Shown: positions 25,026-33,597, counted from the stretch's first letter. The stretch is 64,000 nt of DNA from Bacteroidota bacterium (GCA_021813905.1 JAKAJH010000006.1:1-64000); one strand, 5' to 3'. The notes: generated by a model from the letters alone, not told the origin. Numbers and translations are program-made.

Positions 25026-26981
25026 TCAGGACGCTGTGGGAGCGTCTTCGACCAGCACTTCATACACCTGGATCGGCGTCTCGAGGCCTTTGACGAGGAT
25101 CGGCTCCAGCCGGCGGGTCGGCACCTGGTCCTTTACGAACTGCCACGTGCGCTCGGAGATGAGGATCCCCTCGACCGGCGCGTTCGATTCGAGCCGGTTG
25201 GCCAGGTTCACGTCGGAGCCGAGGACGGTGTACGACAGCTTCTTCCGCGTGCCCATGTTGCCGACGACGACATCGCCGGTGTTGATGCCCACGCGAACGC
25301 GGAGCGGGAATAGCCCCTTGACGACCCATTGCTCCTTCAGTTCACGGCATTTGCGCTGCATCTCGATCGCGGCCCGCACACAGCGAAGTGCGTGGTCGGG
25401 CTGCGGCTCCGGGGCGCCGAAGAAGACCATCAAGCCGTCGCCGATGTACTTGTCCACGGTTCCTTCATACTTGAACACGATGTCGACCATGGCCGTGAAG
25501 TACTCGTCCAGCATCTTCTGGATCTGATCCGGGGTCATCGTGGACGAATACGTGGTGAAGCTCTTGATGTCGCTGAAAAGGATCGTGACCGTCTTCTTCT
25601 GCACTTCGAAGGCCGATTCCGGCTGCTGCAGCATGCGCTTGACGACGGTGGGCGGCAGGTACGCCTCGAATGACTGCCGCAGCGTCTCCTTCTCACGCTC
25701 CTCGTTGATGAACCGGTACGCCAGAACGGCGAAGACCGCCAGGACGTTGATCAGCACCGGTCGCACAATGTTCAGGATGACGTTGCCGTAGAGGAAGAGC
25801 GCCACGGCCGCGACGATGTAGCCCACGACGATCAGGATGGCGCCGACCCACATGCCGCGGGACGAAAACTGCAGCGCGAACAGCCCGACGAGTCCGAGCG
25901 TGATCAGCTCGACGACCAGCATACCGGAGGAACCCACATCGCGCAGGAAGTTCTCGGTGAGGATGGTGTTGATGACGTTGGCGTGCACGCCGCTGAGCGG
26001 AAAGTCGTTGTCGGTCGGCACCGGAGCCACATCGGCGGCGCCGGTGGAAGCGACCGAGACGACCGCGATCTTCCCCTGGAAGAGCGGCATCCAGTCGTTT
26101 TCCATCGCGTCGCGGTCGTCGGACAGGTGGTATACCGTCGCGAACTGGTAATGCGTCATCGAGCCGCGCCAGGGGCCGACAAAATTGATGGTGAGATTGC
26201 ACCGCGCATCCACCGGAATGGTGATGTCGTGCGGCTCTCCCCCGGGCCGCCAGGCCCCCTCCAGAATGATGGAGGTGCCGGGACGGACCACCACGCGGTC
26301 CGGCGTGACGTGCAGATAATCACAGACGGCGCGGAACGCGAAGCTCGGATAGTACGCATCCTCATAGCGCACGAGCAACGGCGCGCGCCGGAACACGCCG
26401 TCACGGTCGATGCGCAGGCTGAGATAGCCCAGACCGCGGGCTGAAGAGGCGAGCTCGGGAAACGTCAGGATTGGATTGCCGCCGACATACATCGTGCGCG
26501 GATCGCCCTCCATGCGCACATACCACTTCGTGCGGGAGAGATACTCCCAGTCGGTCTCGGGGCGGGGCGGCCGCACGACCGGAGGCTCGTTGAGCAGGCT
26601 GAAGGCCAGACCGTAGTACGCATTCCCGGCCTTCCGGTTGCATTCGAAGAAGTACTGATCCTCTTCAGGAGATGCGGGGGCGCGGAAGATGTAGTCCCAG
26701 ATCTGCAGGGCCGTCTTCATTTCGCCGAGATTCCGGACGACCTGCGCGTACTGCTGACGTGTCAGGTAGGAACCGGTCAGCGCCTGGACGGTGCTGTCCG
26801 TCTCATCGACGTGCACGATGGTGCTGTCGTACGGAATTCGGGAGGGAAACTCGGAGGCCCGGAGCACGAACAACTGGTCGAAAGCCTGCGCGTTCCAGGT
26901 TTCGAAGACGGACGGGAGGAGCCCGAACAGCAGGTGGCCGAACAACAGAGCGGACACGAGGATGATCCCCGTGTCCCGCAC
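25026..26981 (-). CDS. CHASE2-domain membrane adenylate cyclase (class III)
   Basis: The third gene of the caspase cluster makes cAMP (less likely cGMP) in response to an extracytoplasmic signal. I start it at GTG 26981, 10 bases after the DUF4384 stop, giving 651 residues; a TTG at 27005 is possible. Order: one membrane helix (about 5-25), a CHASE2 sensor (about 35-330, with DSTIVHVDETD), three membrane helices (about 350-430), and a cyclase domain (about 465-640). Metal-binding Asp471 (LFSDIKSF) and Asp515 (IGDGLMVFFG) and transition-state Asn592/Arg596 (VNLANRLES) are all present, so it should be active. CHASE2 ligands are unknown. Cotranscription with a secreted caspase suggests a shared signal. 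Confidence 0.92.
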   Translation of the reverse strand: MRDTGIILVSALLFGHLLFGLLPSVFETWNAQAFDQLFVLRASEFPSRIPYDSTIVHVDETDSTVQALTGSYLTRQQYAQVVRNLGEMKTALQIWDYIFRAPASPEEDQYFFECNRKAGNAYYGLAFSLLNEPPVVRPPRPETDWEYLSRTKWYVRMEGDPRTMYVGGNPILTFPELASSARGLGYLSLRIDRDGVFRRAPLLVRYEDAYYPSFAFRAVCDYLHVTPDRVVVRPGTSIILEGAWRPGGEPHDITIPVDARCNLTINFVGPWRGSMTHYQFATVYHLSDDRDAMENDWMPLFQGKIAVVSVASTGAADVAPVPTDNDFPLSGVHANVINTILTENFLRDVGSSGMLVVELITLGLVGLFALQFSSRGMWVGAILIVVGYIVAAVALFLYGNVILNIVRPVLINVLAVFAVLAYRFINEEREKETLRQSFEAYLPPTVVKRMLQQPESAFEVQKKTVTILFSDIKSFTTYSSTMTPDQIQKMLDEYFTAMVDIVFKYEGTVDKYIGDGLMVFFGAPEPQPDHALRCVRAAIEMQRKCRELKEQWVVKGLFPLRVRVGINTGDVVVGNMGTRKKLSYTVLGSDVNLANRLESNAPVEGILISERTWQFVKDQVPTRRLEPILVKGLETPIQVYEVLVEDAPTAS

Positions 26982-26991
26982 TGTCGTTTGC

Positions 26992-27684
26992 TTACTGGTG
27001 ATCAATGGTGATGGTCTTGCTGTAGAAATTACGGGCCGTGACCTCGGTGGCAATCGTCGTGACATCCGGCCGCTGCGAGACCTCAACCTTCTCTGTGCCG
27101 CGGATATTGCCCCCGATCGTCAGCGGCTTCTCGGCGATGGTGGCAAAGGTCGTGTACCGTCGCCGCAGGTCGCGGATGGTGGATACGATCGCCTTGGCGA
27201 GTGTCTCCTTCTTCGACGCGTCGGCGGAGAGATAGTCGCCGAGCTTCGCTTCCAGATCGAGCTGGCGCTCGGTGGAGGCGACGAGGAAGAACGTCTCCCG
27301 GCCGGTATTCTTGTCCAGCCGGATCCAATCGCGGCCCTTCGGGATAAAATAGTTCTTGCCGGTCTCGTAATCCGACTGGAACTGACGGAACGAGTACGGG
27401 AAGAGCAGATCGATCTCGCCCTTGGAGCCGTAGTGCACGACGTAGACGAAACACTCCTTCGTCAGCTGGACGAACATCTTCAGTTCTTCGCCGGAGTTGA
27501 GCGTCGTGTCGCGGGTGATGGAAACGAACTTGTGGCTCTTCCCGATCACGGCCCCGAACGCCCACTGGAAGCCGATGTTGGCCTGGTTCTGGACGGCGGG
27601 ATCCGGTGTCGGTCCCGGTCCGGGTGACATTCCCATCAGCACGAAGCCGGCGGCAAGCAACAACAGCAGAATCGGTCGGGTCAT
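26992..27684 (-). CDS. DUF4384-domain secreted protein
   Basis: A 230-residue exported protein between the caspase and the cyclase. AAGGAGG ends 9 bases before the ATG at 27684 but abuts the track's ATG at 27693, so the ribosome-binding site decides for MTRPILLLLLAAG. After the signal or anchor, residues about 50-130 match DUF4384: LKMFVQLTKECFVYVV, then LLFPYSF and ETFFLVAS. In other bacteria DUF4384 is often fused to, or next to, caspase-like and FecR-type genes; its role is unknown and may be ligand or carbohydrate binding. It begins 14 bases after the caspase stop and ends 10 before the cyclase start. The C-terminal third is helical then beta-rich and not recognised. Confidence 0.85.
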   Translation of the reverse strand: MTRPILLLLLAAGFVLMGMSPGPGPTPDPAVQNQANIGFQWAFGAVIGKSHKFVSITRDTTLNSGEELKMFVQLTKECFVYVVHYGSKGEIDLLFPYSFRQFQSDYETGKNYFIPKGRDWIRLDKNTGRETFFLVASTERQLDLEAKLGDYLSADASKKETLAKAIVSTIRDLRRRYTTFATIAEKPLTIGGNIRGTEKVEVSQRPDVTTIATEVTARNFYSKTITIDHQ

Positions 27685-27698
27685 GGAACGCATCCTCC

Positions 27699-30098
27699 TT
27701 AATGCGGAATCGTGGAAATCGTCATTTCCTTGTCGTACTCGGTCTGGCTGCGCGTGGGGTTCTGCGCGCCGCGCGTTTTGCGCTTGACCTGCTCCTCCAC
27801 GTACTGCATCAGCTCATTGATCGTTACGGTATAATCGTTGTTGTAGTCCGCCTTGCCCTGCATCCCTTCGAGCAGGTAATAGGTAAAGGCGCCGTGGCCG
27901 AGCTCGGGGAATTCCTGCGAAACCTCGCCGGCCGCGCTGGCCGTGAAGACCACCGTTCCTTCCTTCGTCTTCGACAGATCCGTCAGGTACTGGTTGATCA
28001 GGTTCTGTTCCGTCATGCCCAGCCCGCGTGTCGCGTAGTTGACGCTGATGCCGCCGCTGTGGCAGGCATCCGAGAAGACCACGATCCGCTTGGCGCTGAT
28101 GTACCGGGCAAGTACGTCCTGAATCTGCCACATCGGAAATGCCGTCGTGCCGAGCATGTTCGGGTCCGAATCGTAGGTCAGCAGATACAGAAGGGTGGGA
28201 CGGGCCGGTTCGGGAGCGCCATGGCCCGCAAAATAGATCATGACCAGGTCGATGTCGATGGCCTGATTCAGGAAGTTGATCAACGCATCGCGCAGGTTCG
28301 GCAGCGTCGCATCCTTGTTCAGGAGCAGTCGCAAATGATCGGAGTCATACCCGCCGCCTTCCGGCCGGCGGAGGAAGTTGGCGAACGCTTCCGCGTCGCG
28401 GTCGGCAAATTTCAGCGCCGGGATGCCGGGATTGGCGTATTGAGACACTCCCACCACCACCGCCCACGCCTGCGGACCCGTGCTCTTGTCCCGCTTTGTG
28501 GCCGGCCCGGATGCAATGGGTGTGCTGCTGACCGTCGAACTGCGGTTGATGCCGATCGTTTTCGTGAATTCCTTCCCGGTCGTGCTGACGATCCGGAGCC
28601 GGACCTGATTGTAGCCGGCGACCAGCGGAAATTCCTCGGTGATTTCATCGCCGATGTTCTTGAGGAAGACCGACTGGTTACTGACGATGTCCGTCAGGTT
28701 TACCGACATCGAGTAGGACGCAATGTCGAACCAGCAACGGAAGCGGATCGGCGACGACGTGTTCGGTGTTTCCGCGTTGTCCGTGGGGTACGTGATTTCA
28801 ACCGCCTGATCATCCGCGAGGCGCCGTACCGCGCACGTGGCGGTGGTCGAAAGTCCATACGGGTCCACGGCGGTGATTGACACGGGATTCACGCCGATGG
28901 AATCGAGCGTCAGCGTGAATTTGAACTGCTTTCCTTTCGTCCCCGGCGGGAGTGTCGCCGTGGCAGGGGCCGCGGTCAGAGGAACAGGTTTGCCGTTGAT
29001 GCGGAGCTCTTTGACGTCGGAATTGTCATACGCGATTCCGCGGACTTCACACTGTGTCCCGAACACCTTCACGGGCGCCCCATCTGTGCCGATAACCGGA
29101 TACTCCAGCGCGATTCCCGGCGGCGTTGTGTCGGGCGGTTCGGTAAGGACGGTCCAGCGCTTCAACAGTCCCTTGCTCGTGGTGATAAGCAGCGTCTTCT
29201 CGTTCGTGAATCCGAGCCCGGTGCCGTATTGATCCGGCAAATTCCAGGAAGCGACCTGCGTCCCGGACGCGACGTCGATGATCCGGACGGTGCTATCCGC
29301 GGAGGCTGTGGCCATCCAGCGGGATTTCGGATCGAAGGCAATGGCGGAGATTGTCAGGCGATGGGGGACGATATTCTTCAGAAGCGTGTATCCCTGCGTC
29401 TCGTACAGTCCCACCGCTCCGTCAGCCGTGCTCACGGCAAGCATCTTCCCGTCCGGGCTGTACGCCAGCGCGGAGATCCGCCCCTTCATGTCAGCAATGG
29501 TCTTGATCAGCGCGAACTGGGCGATCGAGTAGATAGACACTTTTCCGGAGGTCATGCCGACGGCAAAGGTCCGGTTCGTCGGATGGAGGATGATGGTCGA
29601 ATAATCTTCGTCGGAGGCGTTCAGCGTTCCGATGGAATTGCCGGTGACCGCATCGAAGACGTGGAGGGTCCGGTCCAGTCCGACCGTGAACACGAGATTT
29701 TCATCCTGCACGGCGACGCCGACGATGCCGCCCGTATGCACTTCGTAGGACTTGGTTTGTGTGCCGGTGGCGGTGTTCCAGACGGCGACCTGACCGTCGG
29801 GTGTGCAGGTGAAGAGTGACTGGCCGGATGCGGAGAAGGTGAGGGCGCTGACGCGTGCGGTGATGCCCGGGAGCACACTCCGCTCGCGGAGTGTCGAAGC
29901 ATCGAACAGCTTTACAGCTTTTTCGGTGGACGCAACCGCGAGGAGGCCCGACGTTGCGCTTAGCGCCGCACGGCCGATGGGAGCCTTGAATGCTTCGGCG
30001 TCACCGGCCGCCTCCGTGTAGAGTTGCTTCTGGCCGAATCCGACACCGCTGCTCCAGAGCAGCACGATGACCGTCAGGCACAAGCGTGTGCACGTCAT
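27699..30098 (-). CDS. Secreted WD40-repeat caspase-like (C14) peptidase
   Basis: The 799-residue first gene of a three-gene cluster. TGAAAGGAGATTGG precedes the ATG. A signal peptide (about 1-22) leads to six or seven WD40-like blades (about 35-330, for example VSALTFSASGQSLFTCTPDGQVAVWN), an Ig-like region (about 340-540), and a C14 caspase domain (about 560-745). The catalytic dyad is intact: His626 in YFAGHGAPE and Cys679 in FSDACHSGG. Right after the caspase fold, DYNNDYTVTINE (about 751-762) has EF-hand loop spacing, suggesting Ca2+ dependence. By family it should cut after Arg/Lys (metacaspase-like) or Asp, which cannot be told here. Export means it acts in the periplasm or outside, unlike most bacterial caspase-type immune effectors. 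Confidence 0.92.
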   Translation of the reverse strand: MTCTRLCLTVIVLLWSSGVGFGQKQLYTEAAGDAEAFKAPIGRAALSATSGLLAVASTEKAVKLFDASTLRERSVLPGITARVSALTFSASGQSLFTCTPDGQVAVWNTATGTQTKSYEVHTGGIVGVAVQDENLVFTVGLDRTLHVFDAVTGNSIGTLNASDEDYSTIILHPTNRTFAVGMTSGKVSIYSIAQFALIKTIADMKGRISALAYSPDGKMLAVSTADGAVGLYETQGYTLLKNIVPHRLTISAIAFDPKSRWMATASADSTVRIIDVASGTQVASWNLPDQYGTGLGFTNEKTLLITTSKGLLKRWTVLTEPPDTTPPGIALEYPVIGTDGAPVKVFGTQCEVRGIAYDNSDVKELRINGKPVPLTAAPATATLPPGTKGKQFKFTLTLDSIGVNPVSITAVDPYGLSTTATCAVRRLADDQAVEITYPTDNAETPNTSSPIRFRCWFDIASYSMSVNLTDIVSNQSVFLKNIGDEITEEFPLVAGYNQVRLRIVSTTGKEFTKTIGINRSSTVSSTPIASGPATKRDKSTGPQAWAVVVGVSQYANPGIPALKFADRDAEAFANFLRRPEGGGYDSDHLRLLLNKDATLPNLRDALINFLNQAIDIDLVMIYFAGHGAPEPARPTLLYLLTYDSDPNMLGTTAFPMWQIQDVLARYISAKRIVVFSDACHSGGISVNYATRGLGMTEQNLINQYLTDLSKTKEGTVVFTASAAGEVSQEFPELGHGAFTYYLLEGMQGKADYNNDYTVTINELMQYVEEQVKRKTRGAQNPTRSQTEYDKEMTISTIPH

Positions 30099-30316
30099 GG
30101 TCCAATCTCCTTTCAGCGCAGGCTCACCCGGAGTTTAGCGATCCTTCTGCTCAACCGGTGTGTCAGGGGTCAAACGGGCTTGTACGACCTGCCCGCTCCG
30201 GTGGGCACGCTCAATGCCGGGCGGCGGAAGTCCGGAAGGCTGGTGAAACGTGGTGGCAACCTCCCGACGACCCAATGTTTCTCATTTTTGTGAGAATGTC
30301 AAGAAATTGCGGTTTT
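30099..30316. other. Leader region of the caspase cluster
   Basis: 218 bases upstream of the caspase gene. Apart from the AAGGAGA ribosome-binding site I find no TTG-N20-TA promoter. A 6-bp inverted repeat (TTCTCA-tttttg-TGAGAA, 30279-30296) sits 20 bases beyond the stop of the gene at 30317; it could be an operator or a weak terminator, but has no T-tract. Confidence 0.4.
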
Positions 30317-30625
30317 TCAGTCGTGTCGCGGGCGGACGGGCACGCTCCCGTCACATAATTCGTCCAGAAACTGCGTCACATCCGCACGGAACGCGTCATC
30401 ACCGCATGCCCGCTCGGGCGACGCTTCAAGGCGGTCCATCCAGCTGCGGAGCAAACTCGGGCCGTATGCGGTTCCAGCCGGGAGTTTTGACGGATAGACG
30501 ATGAATGCGGCGTTCAGCCGCTGGAGGAAGACGAGGAGGTCGTCGGCGAATAGCGTGGCCTCTGCGCCCGAGGCGTTGTGCATCCGCGTGCGGAGATCCA
30601 TCGCCATCGAAAGGAGGTCGCTCAT
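30317..30625 (-). CDS. Small protein of unknown function downstream of rarA
   Basis: A predicted 102-residue soluble protein, mostly helical, starting at MSDLLSMAMDLRTRM, whose start lies 14 bases after the rarA stop (the track's longer start overlaps rarA). It includes FADDLLVFLQRLNAAFIVYPSKL and ends in a Pro/Arg-rich tail. No motif is recognised. Close spacing to rarA and even amino-acid composition favour a real gene, but it could be a chance ORF in GC-rich DNA. Confidence 0.5.
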   Translation of the reverse strand: MSDLLSMAMDLRTRMHNASGAEATLFADDLLVFLQRLNAAFIVYPSKLPAGTAYGPSLLRSWMDRLEASPERACGDDAFRADVTQFLDELCDGSVPVRPRHD

Positions 30626-30639
30626 GTTGCCTCCGAAGT

Positions 30640-31968
30640 TCAGGAACGGCGTTTCTTCCACCACCGCGCCAGCCGGTCGCGGAAATCCTTCTCACGCCCC
30701 TGGTCGGTGGGATGATAATAGAGCTTCGTACGAAGATTGTCCGGAAGGTACTGCTGCTCGGTGAAATGACCGTCGAAGTCGTGACTGTACTTGTAATCCG
30801 CGCCGTAGCCGAGTTCGTCCATCAGTTTCGTCGGAGCGTTACGCAGATGAAGAGGAACCGGAAGATTCGGAAGCGACCGCACATCGCTCCACGCGTCCTC
30901 GATCGCCCGATAAGCGGCGTTGCTCTTGGAGGCGGAAGCGAGATAGACAGCGGTCTGCGCCAGCACGATGCGCGCTTCCGGCATGCCGATGTAATCGACG
31001 GCTGTGAAGCACGATGTCGCCAGTGTGAGGCCGTACGGATCCGCGTTGCCGATGTCCTCAGCCGCGAGGACGATCATTCGTCGCGCGATGAATTTCGGGT
31101 CCTCTCCGCCGTCGAGCATGCGCGCCATCCAGTACACCGCCGCATCGGGATCGCTGCCGCGGATGCTCTTGATGAACGCGGAAATGATGTCATAGTGCTG
31201 TTCCCCCTCCTTGTCATAGAGCGTGAACTTGCGCTGGAACGCCTCTTCGGTCTTCTTCTTCGTGATGATCACGGATCCGTCCGGTGCGGGTTTCGTGAGT
31301 CGGACGGCGTTCTCGAGGCCGTTCAGCAGTTTGCGGGCGTCGCCGCCGGAGAGGAGCATGAGAAATTCACGGTCCTCGATCGTGATCCGGCGTTGCGAGA
31401 GCATGGAGTCCTTCGTGAGCGCAGCAGTGATGAGCGCGTCCAGCGCGTCCCGGTCGAGCGGCTCGAGGATGTAGACCTGACAGCGGGAAAGCAGGGGGGC
31501 GATGACCTCGAACGACGGATTCTCGGTCGTCGCGCCGATGAGCGTGACGATGCCTTCCTCCACCGAATGCAGCAGCGCGTCCTGTTGCGCCTTGTTGAAC
31601 CGGTGGATCTCATCGATGAAGAGCACCGTGCGCCGGCGCAGGGCCCGGAGGTTCTTCTCGGCCGTCGTGATCACCTCGCGCACGTCCTTGACGCCGGAGG
31701 AGACCGCGTTCAGCTGAAAGTATTCCGCCTGGATATGGCGCGCAACCAGACGGGCCAGCGTCGTCTTGCCGACGCCGGGAGGTCCCCACAGGATCATTGA
31801 GCTCAGGTCGCCCTGTTCCAGCATCAGCCGAAGCGGCTTTCCCTCGCCGATCAGATGATCCTGACCGAGGAATTCTTCCAGCGTGGCCGGACGCATCCGC
31901 TCCGCCAGCGGTGCATTCGCCGCCAGCGGTTTCTTCTGGAACTGTTCCCGTGGAAAGAGTTCAGACAT
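30640..31968 (-). CDS. rarA: Replication-associated recombination protein A (MgsA/RarA AAA+ ATPase)
   Basis: A 442-residue clamp-loader-like AAA+ ATPase that acts at stalled replication forks. LRPATLEEFLGQDHLIG (about 29-45) opens the ATPase domain; Walker A is GPPGVGKTTLA (about 62-72), Walker B VLFIDEIHRFNKAQQD, sensor 1 IGATTENPSFEV. The C-terminal tetramerisation region has SAFIKSIRGSDPDAAVYW, MIVLAAEDIGNADP and a YLPDNLRTKLYYHPTDQG end, typical of bacterial and eukaryotic (WRNIP1) members. It heads a minus-strand pair with the small unknown gene. No TTG-N20-TA promoter is evident; an octanucleotide repeat separates it from the ftsB-like gene upstream. Confidence 0.95.
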   Translation of the reverse strand: MSELFPREQFQKKPLAANAPLAERMRPATLEEFLGQDHLIGEGKPLRLMLEQGDLSSMILWGPPGVGKTTLARLVARHIQAEYFQLNAVSSGVKDVREVITTAEKNLRALRRRTVLFIDEIHRFNKAQQDALLHSVEEGIVTLIGATTENPSFEVIAPLLSRCQVYILEPLDRDALDALITAALTKDSMLSQRRITIEDREFLMLLSGGDARKLLNGLENAVRLTKPAPDGSVIITKKKTEEAFQRKFTLYDKEGEQHYDIISAFIKSIRGSDPDAAVYWMARMLDGGEDPKFIARRMIVLAAEDIGNADPYGLTLATSCFTAVDYIGMPEARIVLAQTAVYLASASKSNAAYRAIEDAWSDVRSLPNLPVPLHLRNAPTKLMDELGYGADYKYSHDFDGHFTEQQYLPDNLRTKLYYHPTDQGREKDFRDRLARWWKKRRS

Positions 31969-32015
31969 GCTCGACAGCCCAAACCATGATCTTCAACTAC
32001 TCACTCACCCACCCA

Positions 32016-32047
32016 CGTACGCTCGTACTCTCGTACCCTCGTTCCCT
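32016..32047 (-). repeat. Octanucleotide array after the ftsB-like gene
   Basis: On the + strand: CGTACGCT, CGTACTCT, CGTACCCT, CGTTCCCT. In gene orientation this is GTACGAG-type repeats that begin at the base after the ftsB-like stop codon. It matches the array after rsgA in unit, orientation and position. Confidence 0.85.
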
Positions 32048-32395
32048 TCACTCCTGCTCTTTCTTGATCTTGTACACCGTCTCCCCCTCCCGGATCATGC
32101 CGTACTTCTCGCGGGCGATCTTCTCGACGGTCTTCTTGTCCCCCTGCAGGGCGTTGATCTGCGCCTGCAGTGCGCGAATCTGAACGCTGTCGGCGCGAAC
32201 CTGCTCGATGAGCGCCTGGCGTTCACGCTCGAGCCGGATCCGGGCAAGTATCCCTTTGTTGTCGAAGAAGAAGTAGAGAAAGACGAGAGTCCCGACGGCA
32301 ATGAGGAGTGCGCGCCGTTTGTTGCGGGAGGCAGCGCGACCGATCTGTTTCAAAAACCGTCGCGGCTGAAGATTTCGGTAGAATCGGTCTTCCAT
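32048..32395 (-). CDS. FtsB/DivIC-like septum formation protein
   Basis: A 115-residue bitopic inner-membrane protein. A basic N-terminus (about 1-30), one membrane helix (LLIAVGTLVFLYFFF, about 30-45), then a coiled coil (about 55-85) and a short C-terminal segment EKIAREKYGMIREGETVYKI, which is the classic FtsB/DivIC ending. It should join FtsL and FtsQ in the divisome to activate septal peptidoglycan synthesis. I start at MEDRFYRNL; twelve earlier residues overlap the promoter. The -7 element ends 5 bases before this ATG, so the mRNA may be leaderless. It is next to ddl, another cell-wall gene, but has its own promoter. Confidence 0.88.
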   Translation of the reverse strand: MEDRFYRNLQPRRFLKQIGRAASRNKRRALLIAVGTLVFLYFFFDNKGILARIRLERERQALIEQVRADSVQIRALQAQINALQGDKKTVEKIAREKYGMIREGETVYKIKKEQE

Positions 32396-32400
32396 CGCAT

Positions 32401-32431
32401 CCAACGTAACGGAAAAATGGCGGGAGTGCAA
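32401..32431 (-). promoter_or_regulatory. Promoter of the ftsB-like gene, possible leaderless start
   Basis: Minus strand: TTG (32431-32429), 20 bases, TACGTTGG (32408-32401), then five bases and the ATG at 32395. A start about 5-6 bases after the -7 would put the mRNA 5' end at or next to the start codon. Confidence 0.55.
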
Positions 32432-32449
32432 TCAGCCGCCGGACACCGG

Positions 32450-33571
32450 TCAGCGGTACCATTCCTTCTTGGGCTCGTATCGGGTCTTGAGCGCCTTGCG
32501 CGCGGTGTGCCGCTCGATCGCGAGCGTGATCAGGCGGTCCAGCAGTGCCGGATACGACAGGCCGGACGCCTGCCACAGTTTCGGGTACATGCTGATGGAG
32601 GTGAAGCCGGGGATCGTGTTGATCTCGTTCAGAAAGACGCGGTTGGTTGTCCGGGTGACGAGGAAATCGACGCGCGCCATGCCGCTCCCGTCGAGCGCGC
32701 GGAACGCCGCCACGGCCAGCCGCCGGATCGTCCGCACGGTCGTGCGCGGAAGCTTCGCCGGGATCACGGCGGTGGACTTGCCGTCGACGTACTTCGCGTC
32801 GTAGTCGTAGAACTCGTTGGAGGGGATGATTTCGCCGGGGAGGCTGGCTTCCGGCGCATCGTTGCCGAGCACGCTGCATTCGATCTCGCGTGCATTGCGA
32901 ATGCCCTGCTCGATCAGGATTTTCCGGTCGAACCCGGCCGCCAAACGGATCGCGGCAATGAGTTCCGCGCGATCGTGGGCCTTGCTGATGCCAATGCTGG
33001 AGCCGGAGTTGGACGGCTTGACGAACATCGGATATCGGAGCGACCGCTCCAGTGCCCGGATCATACGCGCGGGCGATGCGTCGAACTCGGGGGCGAGAAA
33101 CCAGATGCTGGGCGCCACCGGGAGCTTCGCATGCCGGAGCACGTCCTTCTGCATTGCCTTGTCCATGCCGACGGCTGATCCGAGCACGCCGGCTCCGACA
33201 TACGGAATGTCCGCCAGCTCAAGCAGTCCCTGCAGTGTACCGTCCTCGCCGAACGTCCCGTGCACGGCGGGAAAGATCACATCCAACGCGGGACCCGCAT
33301 GCGATGCGGCGTTGAGCTCGACGAGCGACTGCTTGCGGGGATCGGGCACGACGAGTAGCTCCGGCTCACGCTCCACGGACCGCTTCTCCGTCAGCAGCCG
33401 CAATGCTTCCCCGGAACTGAGCCAGCGTCCGTCCGGCGTGATGCCGATCGGCACAACGTCGTACCTGGATTTGTCCAGTGCCTCAATGATGGAGGCGGCG
33501 GAGACGAGCGAGACCTCGTGCTCGACCGACCGTCCTCCGAAAATGACTCCCACGCGAAGCTTTCGTTCCAC
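32450..33571 (-). CDS. ddl: D-alanine--D-alanine ligase
   Basis: A 373-residue ATP-grasp ligase that makes the D-Ala-D-Ala dipeptide of peptidoglycan. [15 protein letters not shown] (about 11-25) is the N-terminal signature; [51 protein letters not shown] (ATP lid) and [30 protein letters not shown] (metal and substrate site) follow in order. All key residues look intact, and the length suits the longer VanA/Ddl type. It sits 54 bases before the ftsB-like gene and 26 bases after the class II aldolase stop, all on the minus strand. Confidence 0.96.
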   Translation of the reverse strand: MERKLRVGVIFGGRSVEHEVSLVSAASIIEALDKSRYDVVPIGITPDGRWLSSGEALRLLTEKRSVEREPELLVVPDPRKQSLVELNAASHAGPALDVIFPAVHGTFGEDGTLQGLLELADIPYVGAGVLGSAVGMDKAMQKDVLRHAKLPVAPSIWFLAPEFDASPARMIRALERSLRYPMFVKPSNSGSSIGISKAHDRAELIAAIRLAAGFDRKILIEQGIRNAREIECSVLGNDAPEASLPGEIIPSNEFYDYDAKYVDGKSTAVIPAKLPRTTVRTIRRLAVAAFRALDGSGMARVDFLVTRTTNRVFLNEINTIPGFTSISMYPKLWQASGLSYPALLDRLITLAIERHTARKALKTRYEPKKEWYR

Positions 33572-33597
33572 GGACTCTGATTCCTTTCGTGAATCCT

